A stretch of DNA of 64,000 nucleotides, from the NCBI GenBank assembly GCA_964420065.1, contig CAYQQK010000003.1:62001-126000 (forward strand), written 5' to 3'. Shown here piece by piece: positions 57,627 to 64,000 of this stretch (position 1 is its first letter; every line of letters begins with the position of its first letter). Under the pieces are notes generated by a model. The model saw only the letters and a list, made by a program, of their open reading frames with translations, was not told the DNA's origin and searched no databases. This stretch comes from CAYQQK01 sp964420065 (GTDB taxonomy: Bacteria; Bacillota; Dethiobacteria; DTU022). A program made the position numbers and the translations under genes.

Positions 57627-58619
57627 ATGCCAGAACTAATCATTTTGTTCATTTTCGTTGTTCTGATTATTATTTTCCTCACCATTTTGTTTAGTTTTAT
57701 TCCGGTCGGGTTGTGGATCTCCGCCATGGCAGCCCGGGTCTCGGTGGGGATCTTCGCCCTGGTGGGTATGCGCCTGCGTCGGGTCGTGCCGGCAAGGATC
57801 GTGATGCCTTTGATTAAAGCGACCAAAGCCGGTCTGGATGCAAGCGTGAATAAACTGGAAGGCCATTATCTGGCCGGGGGCAACGTCGACCGGGTTGTGA
57901 ATGCGTTGATCGCCGCCCAGCGGGCCGAGATTCCGCTTACTTTTGAGCGGGCGGCAGCGATCGATCTGGCCGGGCGGGATGTTTTGCAGGCGGTTCAAAT
58001 GAGCGTTAATCCCAAGGTGATCGAAACGCCGGTTGTGGCGGCGGTGGCCAAGGACGGCATTGAGCTGGAAGCGAAAGCCAAGGTGACCGTGCGGGCCAAT
58101 ATCGATCGTCTCGTGGGTGGTGCCGGGGAGGAAACAATCATCGCCCGGGTCGGCGAAGGGATCGTTACCACCATCGGTTCTTCCGAAACGCATAAGGAAG
58201 TTCTTGAAAATCCGGATAAAATTTCACACACCGTGCTCAATAAAGGTCTTGATTCGGGAACCGCTTACGAGATCCTTTCGATTGACATTGCCGACGTGGA
58301 CGTGGGCAAGAATATCGGGGCCCAGCTCCAGACCGATCAGGCCGAAGCCGACAAACGTATTGCCCAGGCCAAGGCCGAGGAAAGGCGGGCCATGGCCGTG
58401 GCCCAGGAGCAGGAAATGAAGGCCGCCGTGCAGGAGATGCGGGCCAAGGTGGTCGAGGCTGAAGCGGAAGTGCCTCGGGCAATGGCCCAGGCCTTGCGCG
58501 AAGGCAAACTCGGGGTGATGGATTACTACAATCTGAAAAACGTGATGGCCGATACTTCCATGCGCGATGCTTTTGGCCGTCTCGGACGCATCGAGCCCGA
58601 AGAGCCGATCGATAAATAA
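57627..58619 (+). CDS. floA: FloA, flotillin-like membrane scaffold
   Basis: 330 residues. A membrane segment at the N terminus (about 3-27), an SPFH/band-7-like domain with IEAKAKVTVRANIDRLVGGAGEETIIARVGEGIVTTIG and a long helical coil (about 230-300, EADKRIAQAKAEERRAMAVAQEQEMKAAVQEMRAKVVEAEAEVPRAMA) give the FloA (YqfA) pattern of Bacillus. It helps organise membrane microdomains and fluidity. Follows the NfeD gene by about 100 bases; ATG with AAAAGGAGG upstream. Repeated EA motifs are normal. Confidence 0.94.
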   Translation: MPELIILFIFVVLIIIFLTILFSFIPVGLWISAMAARVSVGIFALVGMRLRRVVPARIVMPLIKATKAGLDASVNKLEGHYLAGGNVDRVVNALIAAQRAEIPLTFERAAAIDLAGRDVLQAVQMSVNPKVIETPVVAAVAKDGIELEAKAKVTVRANIDRLVGGAGEETIIARVGEGIVTTIGSSETHKEVLENPDKISHTVLNKGLDSGTAYEILSIDIADVDVGKNIGAQLQTDQAEADKRIAQAKAEERRAMAVAQEQEMKAAVQEMRAKVVEAEAEVPRAMAQALREGKLGVMDYYNLKNVMADTSMRDAFGRLGRIEPEEPIDK

Positions 58620-58664
58620 AGCACTGTCGCCCGGAGTCGGACCGGGAAAAAGGAAGGGGTTGCC

Positions 58665-59087
58665 ATGGAAAGGATTATCCTTTTGGTCTTGGTGATTATC
58701 GTGGTAAACGTCCTTAACCGGGCTAAGCAAGGTGCTCGAACGCCCGCCCGGGGGGAAGAGCCCGGGCCTTTTCCGTACAAACCCGGCCGGCCTACCCCGC
58801 TCCGGGAAGTAGGGCCTTACCGGGCTTTACCGGCAAGAGAGGTGCCCTCGGTGGGACCGGAACAGTTCCCGGCGCCCTTCCCCGTTATCCGGGAAGGGGG
58901 AAATACTGCCCTCGCTGAGTCGCGTGATCGAAATGATGCCTCCGTTCTGCCCGCCTCCGGGGACGGGGCGCCGGCTCACTTCCAGGCCGGGAAACTGCAG
59001 CGCTTATATCGTTCCCGTGACGGTCTCCTGGCGGCACTCGTTTTTCATGAGCTATTGCAACTTCCGCTCGGTCGCCGCGCCCGCTAG
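58665..59087 (+). CDS. Unassigned small anchored protein with proline-rich linker
   Basis: 140 residues. An N-terminal hydrophobic helix (about 3-18, RIILLVLVIIVVNVLN), a long proline/arginine-rich linker (20-115), and a conserved-looking C-terminal helix (RDGLLAALVFHELLQLPLGRRAR). Short proteins with a similar closing helix of the type LxxGIIxSEILGPPRxRR are common in Clostridia near floA or in other loci; function unknown. ATG with GGAAGGGG upstream. I would regard it as a real gene because of its ribosome site, position and C-terminal pattern. Confidence 0.6.
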   Translation: MERIILLVLVIIVVNVLNRAKQGARTPARGEEPGPFPYKPGRPTPLREVGPYRALPAREVPSVGPEQFPAPFPVIREGGNTALAESRDRNDASVLPASGDGAPAHFQAGKLQRLYRSRDGLLAALVFHELLQLPLGRRAR

Positions 59088-59138
59088 AAACCGTACTTCC
59101 TTCTTTCTTGCTAGCGACGGGGACAACCTTGCTCGGAT

Positions 59139-59170
59139 GGGGACGGATTCATGATTACGGGTCTGTCCCC
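59139..59170. repeat. REP-like hairpin (GGGGAC...GTCCCC)
   Basis: Arms at 59139-59150 and 59159-59170 pair over 12 positions including three G-U pairs in RNA, loop ATGATTAC. GGGGAC is repeated at 59119-59124. Such GGGGACRGA elements are widespread in bacterial intergenic regions; no T tract follows, so a terminator is not clear. Confidence 0.5.
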
Positions 59171-59223
59171 CAATTGTATGCCGGCTTCTTTTGTGTTTGC
59201 CCCTCCTCCCTGATATTTTGATT

Positions 59224-59264
59224 CGACGGTCTGTGGTAATTTACCGGGCCGTCGCATAAATTTT
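59224..59264 (+). promoter_or_regulatory. Hairpin / tentative sigma-E promoter before yqfC
   Basis: CGACGG (59224-59229) and CCGTCG (59249-59254) enclose GGTAATTTACC, which together form a stem-loop. Overlapping it, GGTAATT (59235-59241) and CATAAATT (59255-59262), 13 bases apart, resemble sigma-E elements; yqfC is sigma-E-dependent in Bacillus. A terminator for the upstream gene is the other possibility. Confidence 0.3.
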
Positions 59265-59299
59265 AAGGAGTACTTGCCCCGGGGAGGCCGGTTGAGATC

Positions 59300-59584
59300 G
59301 TGTCTTTAAAAAAAAAGGGGGGGCGCTTTAAAGCGATCTTCTCCGAACTTTTTGAATTGCCGCCCGAAGTGGTGCTGGACCTGCCGCGTCTGACCATGGC
59401 TGGCAACTGCCAGTTACTGGTTGAAAACCACCGGGGGGTTATTTTTTACGGTTCGGCCGAGATCCGGATCGGTATTTCCGGCGGCGCACTGATTGTACGC
59501 GGCGAAAACCTGCAGATCGGGAACCTTTACGCCGCGGAGCTCCTGATCAAGGGAACGATCGAACACCTCGAATACAATACCTAG
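59300..59584 (+). CDS. yqfC: YqfC, sporulation protein (YabP/YqfC family)
   Basis: 94 residues. The beta-rich YabP/YqfC domain is seen in ELFELPPEVVLDLPRLTMAGNCQLLVENHRGVIFY and IRIGISGGALIVRGENLQIGNLYAAELLIKGTI. It is a mother-cell sporulation protein of unclear molecular role and is normally encoded just before yqfD, as here. GTG start with GGGGAGG upstream, a little far. Together with spoIIP it shows the window belongs to a spore-former or descendant. Confidence 0.9.
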   Translation: MSLKKKGGRFKAIFSELFELPPEVVLDLPRLTMAGNCQLLVENHRGVIFYGSAEIRIGISGGALIVRGENLQIGNLYAAELLIKGTIEHLEYNT

Positions 59585-59674
59585 GCCGGCGGGCAGGAAG
59601 AAAAGAATGGGTGCCTGCTCGGCAAAGCAGATCGCGGGCACTGTAGGGCCGAGGAAGGAGGAAACGGATCCTCA

Positions 59675-60877
59675 ATGTTCGTTGTCCGGTGGTGGCGTTT
59701 CCTGAAGGGTTATCTGGTGCTCAACTTGCGGGGGCGGGGTGTGGAACGGCTGCTAAATCTGGCCATGGTGCGGGGAATCCGGTTCTGGGACCTGCGTCGC
59801 TTCGAAAACGGGGCCCAGTTGAAGGCTTCTCTCTCCACATTCCGGCAGTTGCGCTCCCTGGTTCGCAAAAGCCATTGCCGGATCCATATTGCCGGCCGGG
59901 CCGGACTGCCCTTTTGGATGAAACGTCTCCACCGCCATCGGGGATTGGCGGCCGGCGCCATATTTTTCTGTATCGCCCTCTACCTGTTCAGTTCATTTAT
60001 CTGGTCGATCCGTATTACCGGGTGCGGGAGTATTCCCGTTGGAGAGGTGAAGATCCTGTTGGAACAGATGGGTGTAAGGCCGGGAATCTGGAAGGGTTCA
60101 CTCGATCTGTATGACCTGGAGGAAGAACTGGCCCGCCTGCATCCCGGTATTTCCTGGGCCGGTTTTCTCTTGCGCGGTACGCTTTTGGAGATCGAGATTG
60201 TCGAACACCTGATGGAACCTCCTTACGATAACCGTCCCGGCGACCTGGTTGCGGGCAAGGACGGCCTGGTAGTGCGGGTTTTAACAGTGGAAGGTGATCC
60301 GGCTGTGGAGCCGGGGGCAACGGTCCTTCAAGGTGATCTTCTGATCCGGGGGATGCGGGTCACCCGGGTTCCCGGTGACGGCGGCAAGGTTGAAGAGATT
60401 CTGGAACCGGTATCCGCCCGGGGAACCGTTGAAGCAAGGGTCTGGTACGAGGCCAGGGCTCCGATCAAAAACAATATCACCGTCACGGTTGAAACGGGCC
60501 ATACCAGGGAAAGGTGGTATTTAACCTGGTCTTCGGGCAACCTTTTGTTGTGGGGATCACGCCGGGATCCGTTTGCCCTTTCACGCCGAGAAGTGGTGCA
60601 TCGCCTGTTCCGGTGGAGGAATCTAACCATCCCCGTCGAACTTATATATGAAATCTGTTACGAGCTGCTACACCAGGAGATTGAACTTGACCCCGGCGAA
60701 GCACTCCGGCTGGCCCGCCGGGAAGCTTTACACAGGGTCAAAGCGCAGCTTCCCGAAGGGATCTCGGCCGGGCAGCCCTTTTTTGAAGAATACACGCATA
60801 TGGGGAAACAGTGGATCCTGGTGGTGCTGGAGACGAAGGAAAATATTGCCGTTTTCAGGCCACAGCAACCGGATTGA
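59675..60877 (+). CDS. yqfD: YqfD, sporulation membrane protein
   Basis: 400 residues. An N-terminal domain (1-80, RRFLKGYLVLNLRGRGVERLLNLAMVRGIRFWDLRR-like), one membrane helix (about 92-112, GLAAGAIFFCIALYLFSSFIW), and a large extracytoplasmic part (about 115-400). It is needed for spore development in Bacillus. The first two positions of GVRPGIWKG and LHPGISWAGF are family landmarks. ATG with GAAGGAGG upstream. Follows yqfC by 90 bases. Confidence 0.92.
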   Translation: MFVVRWWRFLKGYLVLNLRGRGVERLLNLAMVRGIRFWDLRRFENGAQLKASLSTFRQLRSLVRKSHCRIHIAGRAGLPFWMKRLHRHRGLAAGAIFFCIALYLFSSFIWSIRITGCGSIPVGEVKILLEQMGVRPGIWKGSLDLYDLEEELARLHPGISWAGFLLRGTLLEIEIVEHLMEPPYDNRPGDLVAGKDGLVVRVLTVEGDPAVEPGATVLQGDLLIRGMRVTRVPGDGGKVEEILEPVSARGTVEARVWYEARAPIKNNITVTVETGHTRERWYLTWSSGNLLLWGSRRDPFALSRREVVHRLFRWRNLTIPVELIYEICYELLHQEIELDPGEALRLARREALHRVKAQLPEGISAGQPFFEEYTHMGKQWILVVLETKENIAVFRPQQPD

Positions 60878-60901
60878 GCAGGCAAGGGGGCCGGTCCATT
60901 T

Positions 60902-61894
60902 TTGGAGAAAGAGCATATCAGTGAATCTGTTCTGCTCGAAAACGCCGCCGAGTCGATTCAACTTCTCGGTAAATACGATCAGCATATCGGCCTGGTGGAG
61001 GAACACTTTCAGGTGCGCCTTCTTCCCCGGGGGCATGAGCTGGTAGTTGAAGGGACCCGGAACGAAGTCGAGCTGATCACGGAGCTGTTCCGGCAACTGC
61101 TCTCTTTTTTGCGCCGGGGGTATCATCTTGCCGGCGGCGAATTTGAATACGTTCTGCGTTTGACCCGGGAGGGGGGAGTGGCGCAGGTTCGGGATATTTT
61201 GCAGGATCTGGTCCTGGTAACGCCTCGTGGCAAACAGATCCGCCCCAAGACCGTGGGGCAGAAACGCTACCTCGAAGCGATCCGGCATAATGATATCGTG
61301 ATCGGAATCGGGCCCGCCGGTACCGGAAAAACCTATCTGGCCCTGGCCATGGCTATTGATGCCTTGAAAAATAAGCAGGTCCAGCGTTTGATCTTGACCC
61401 GCCCCGCGGTTGAGGCAGGTGAGCACCTGGGCTTCTTGCCGGGAGATTTTCAGGAAAAGGTTGATCCATACCTGCGCCCGATCTATGATGGGCTTTACGA
61501 TCTGCTCGGAGTGGACATGTTTCAAAAATATCGCGACAAAGGGATTATTGAGGTTGCCCCCCTGGCCTACATGCGCGGTCGTACCCTGGACGACTCCTTT
61601 GTTATTCTGGACGAAGCGCAGAATTCTACATCCGAACAGATGAAAATGTTTCTGACCCGACTTGGTTTCGGTTCCAAGGCGGTCATTACCGGTGATGTGA
61701 CCCAGATCGATCTGCCCCGCGGTCGTTTTTCCGGCCTGGAAGAAACTCCGCGTATTCTGGGGGCGATCGAAGGCATCGCTCTGGTCTACCTGACGGATAA
61801 GGACGTGGTCAGGCACCCCCTGGTCCAGGAAATAATTAAAGCGTATGAAACTTACGAGGCTGGCCGGGAAAGCAGGGGAGAAAAGGATTCATGA
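60902..61894 (+). CDS. phoH: PhoH-family ATPase
   Basis: 330 residues. The C-terminal P-loop ATPase domain has GIGPAGTGKTYLALAMAIDAL (Walker A, about 135-150), the RPAVEAGEHLGFLPGD block and Walker B FVILDEAQN near 236-244. An N-terminal KH-like part precedes. It is a cytosolic ATP-binding protein, function not fully defined, likely RNA-related. TTG start, since no ATG fits; a GGGGG run is about 11 bases upstream. It overlaps pgpH by 4 bases (ATGA) and follows yqfD, the usual yqfD-phoH-yqfF order. Confidence 0.93.
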   Translation: MEKEHISESVLLENAAESIQLLGKYDQHIGLVEEHFQVRLLPRGHELVVEGTRNEVELITELFRQLLSFLRRGYHLAGGEFEYVLRLTREGGVAQVRDILQDLVLVTPRGKQIRPKTVGQKRYLEAIRHNDIVIGIGPAGTGKTYLALAMAIDALKNKQVQRLILTRPAVEAGEHLGFLPGDFQEKVDPYLRPIYDGLYDLLGVDMFQKYRDKGIIEVAPLAYMRGRTLDDSFVILDEAQNSTSEQMKMFLTRLGFGSKAVITGDVTQIDLPRGRFSGLEETPRILGAIEGIALVYLTDKDVVRHPLVQEIIKAYETYEAGRESRGEKDS

Positions 61895-64000
61895 AATTAA
61901 TAATTCAGCCGGGGCGGTGGCTGCAATCGCTCCCGCTTCGCACCAACCGGCGTCTCCAGTCTGCCATTACCGTGGCCATTATTTTTGTGATCACCTATTT
62001 GATCCTGGCGGTGGTGACCATGCCGGCCCGGGTAAGGTTGGAAGTAGGCCGCCCAAGTTCCCGGACAATTTATGCGCCTCGTGATTTTATCGACGAATAC
62101 GTGACCGAACAGTTGCGCCAGGCCGCCGAAGAGGCGGTGCCCGATGTTTACGATTACGATGAGGCCGTCCGGGACGGAGCGGTGGCGGATCTGGAGTTTT
62201 TCTTTCAAAAGACGCTTTCCCTGCAAGCCGACGCCTCCCTTGAGCCGGAAGATCGATTAACGCGCTTGCAGCAACTGTTCAGCGGGGCGATCCCGGCTTC
62301 ACCCGATCTAAAAGTTTTTCTGGCCGTTGAACGGGAAACCTTGCGGGATCTGCAACTGCGTCTGGCCGGGTTGGTCGAAGAAATAATGGAACAGGGAATC
62401 AAGGAAGGAGGCGTTGAGACGGCGCGCCGTTACGCTTACCAGGAGATTGCCCTGTTCCCGTTCAGTGCGGAGGTGAAGCGGGTCTCCGAAAAAATGCTTG
62501 ATCCGCTGATCACCCCGAACATGTTGCCCAACCCCGCGGCAACGGCATTGAACCGCGAATTGGCCCGGCAACAGGTGGAGCCGGTATTGATCCTACGGGG
62601 AACCCTGCTCATCAGCGAGGGGGAAACAGTAACCGCGAAGCACCTCGCCCAGCTGTCAGGCCTGGGGTTGGTCCGGGGCGGCCAGACCGATTACCCCGCT
62701 TTTTTCGGGTTGCTGATCCTGTTGCTGATTTTGTTTACGGTAATAGGGATATACCTGGCTGTATTTGTCAAAAACATTTTTGACAGTCTTTCGGCCCAGT
62801 TGCTTCTGGGACTGGTGCTGATCGTTACATTGATTTTTGCCATAGCGGCAACCTATTTTTCCGGTTATCTGATTCCGGTAGCCATGGGCGCGATCCTGAT
62901 CACGGTCATGTTCGGTTACAAGCCGGCAGTAATGATGAATGTTGTTCTTTCCGTTCTGGTCGGGTTAATTACCGGCGGCGATTTTGTTTTTGTCGTGGTC
63001 GCGCTGGTCGGCGGCATGGTAGCAATTTTCGGTGTTTCACGGATCAGCCAGCGCAGTGACCTGGCCAAGGCCGGGATTTACGTCTCTGCGGCCAATGTGG
63101 CCGTTATTGTTGCCTCTTTTCTCCTTTTGGGCAACCTGCACCTGGAATATTCGTTCATCAAAGAGTTTGGTTATGGTTTACTGGCCGGTATTGGTAACGG
63201 TATTTTTTCCGCTGTAATTGCGATCGGGCTCCTTCCTTACCTGGAGAGCGGGTTCGGTCTGACGACGGCAATTACCTTGCTCGAGCTATCGAATCCGAAC
63301 AAACCACTTTTACGCCAGCTCCAGATGAAAGCTCCGGGCACCTACTACCACAGCATCATGGTGGGAAACCTGGCCGAGGCGGCGGCAGAAGTGGTGGGGG
63401 CGGATCCCCTGCTGGCCCGGGTCGGAGCTTACTATCACGATATCGGCAAGCTCAAGCGACCTTATTTTTTTACCGAGAACCAGCTTGCGGGGGACAATCC
63501 CCACGAAAAGATCTCGCCCAACCTGAGTGCCTTGATCATTGCCTCTCATGTCAAGGACGGTCTTGAACTGGGGCGGCGCCACCGCCTGCCGGCACTGATT
63601 TTGGATATTATCGCGCAGCATCATGGAACCGGGTTGATCTCCTTCTTTTACCAGCAGGCCCTCGAAAGTGGGCGGCCGGAGGAAGTGCCGGTTGAAAAAT
63701 TTCGCTATGAAGGGCCTTTGCCCCAGACCAAGGAAGCGGCGATTATTGCCCTGGCCGACGCTGTCGAGGCGGGGGTGCGTTCCCTTTCCAAGCCGGTCGG
63801 CAGCCGGGTCGAGGGCCTGATCCGGCGTATTATCAAGGAAAAGTTAAATGACGGGCAAATGGATGAATGCGATCTAACCTTGAAAGAGTTGGACAAGATC
63901 GGTGATTCGTTTGTTTACATTTTATCCGGCATTTACCATAGTCGGGTAGAATATCCGGAAAAAGATTTGCGGGCCGAAATTGAAAGGAGTGCTGCTCGCT
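61891..64000 (+). CDS. pgpH: PgpH/YqfF, 7TM-HD c-di-AMP phosphodiesterase (3' end outside window)
   Basis: At least 703 residues, with no stop before 64000, so the end is missing. N-terminal helix and extracytoplasmic 7TMR-HDED domain (about 30-265), then about seven membrane segments (about 270-450), then the HD domain: YHSIMVGNLAEAAAE, the HDIGKLKRPYFF motif near 515-526, and an IIAQHHGTGLISFFYQ block. These proteins hydrolyse c-di-AMP. ATG 61891 overlaps the phoH stop. The remaining C-terminal HD tail and probably ybeY/era would follow beyond the window. Confidence 0.94.
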   Translation, partial: MKLIIQPGRWLQSLPLRTNRRLQSAITVAIIFVITYLILAVVTMPARVRLEVGRPSSRTIYAPRDFIDEYVTEQLRQAAEEAVPDVYDYDEAVRDGAVADLEFFFQKTLSLQADASLEPEDRLTRLQQLFSGAIPASPDLKVFLAVERETLRDLQLRLAGLVEEIMEQGIKEGGVETARRYAYQEIALFPFSAEVKRVSEKMLDPLITPNMLPNPAATALNRELARQQVEPVLILRGTLLISEGETVTAKHLAQLSGLGLVRGGQTDYPAFFGLLILLLILFTVIGIYLAVFVKNIFDSLSAQLLLGLVLIVTLIFAIAATYFSGYLIPVAMGAILITVMFGYKPAVMMNVVLSVLVGLITGGDFVFVVVALVGGMVAIFGVSRISQRSDLAKAGIYVSAANVAVIVASFLLLGNLHLEYSFIKEFGYGLLAGIGNGIFSAVIAIGLLPYLESGFGLTTAITLLELSNPNKPLLRQLQMKAPGTYYHSIMVGNLAEAAAEVVGADPLLARVGAYYHDIGKLKRPYFFTENQLAGDNPHEKISPNLSALIIASHVKDGLELGRRHRLPALILDIIAQHHGTGLISFFYQQALESGRPEEVPVEKFRYEGPLPQTKEAAIIALADAVEAGVRSLSKPVGSRVEGLIRRIIKEKLNDGQMDECDLTLKELDKIGDSFVYILSGIYHSRVEYPEKDLRAEIERSAAR

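Noticed and set aside
60728..61816. Long open frame (about 362 codons) on the minus strand opposite phoH
   Set aside because: It is a shadow of phoH and yqfD: no ribosome site, unlikely composition (Gln/His-rich), and full overlap with a conserved gene.
1..64000. CRISPR array, tRNA, rRNA, prophage or transposase
   Set aside because: None seen: no spaced direct repeats, no cloverleaf-type sequence noticed, no transposase or phage motifs in any of the frames.

Overview
The window looks like a chromosomal segment of a motile, endospore-forming Clostridia-type bacterium with moderately high GC (judged by eye, not counted). The evidence is the Gram-positive flagellar gene set (FliY, a SwrB-position protein, FlgF/FlgG rod genes next to the flagellar sigma factor), the sporulation genes spoIIP, yqfC and yqfD, a HrcA/CIRCE heat-shock operon, strong GGAGG-type ribosome sites with many TTG/GTG starts, and the phoH-pgpH order of Firmicutes. 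No species is named because none can be proved from the sequence.

Layout. (1) 1-20.7 kb: one long flagellar/motility locus on the plus strand: fliJ (5' cut off), fliK, flgD, a small flagellar-operon protein, flgE, a strong terminator, then motA-motB-fliL-fliN-like-fliO-fliP-fliQ-fliR-flhB-flhA-flhF-flhG-pilZ-sigma28-SwrB-like-flgF-flgG-fliM-fliN-fliY. It covers hook, rod, stator, export gate, switch, placement GTPases and sigma factor. (2) 20.7-28.7 kb: a secreted zinc deacylase-like protein, an HU-type DNA-binding protein, convergent feoA-feoB (iron uptake), a YhdT/PanF-type sodium symporter pair, and IclR and GntR regulators. (3) 28.9-40.1 kb: a surface-polysaccharide locus with a DegT-type aminotransferase, Wzz-like protein, flippase, GT4, two tandem O-antigen ligase/polymerase-like proteins, two GT2s and an unassigned propeller-like protein. 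It ends at a bidirectional terminator shared with a cold-shock gene. (4) 40.6-44.9 kb: acpS, an Rrf2 regulator with cysteine desulfurase and NifU-type scaffold, spoIIP and a small membrane protein. (5) 44.9-51.9 kb: promoter-CIRCE-hrcA-grpE-dnaK-dnaJ-rsmE-mtaB. (6) 52-55.4 kb: a gene relic, an unassigned anchored protein, and a minus-strand mnmH-ylbF-HAD operon. (7) 55.4-64 kb: HIT, rpsU, NfeD protease, floA, an unassigned small protein, yqfC-yqfD-phoH-pgpH (3' cut off).

Most of the window is conserved core biology. The less ordinary points are the apparent CTG start of rsmE, the tandem ligase-like paralogues and propeller protein in the polysaccharide locus, paired GC-rich hairpins recurring between genes of the flagellar and feo regions, several palindromes placed at promoters (mnmH, gntR, rrf2, yhdT), and the relic of an epimerase/threonine-dehydrogenase-like gene near 52 kb. 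I did not see a CRISPR array, tRNA, rRNA, transposase or prophage. I found no clear-cut novel system; the polysaccharide propeller protein and the operator-like palindromes are the best leads.
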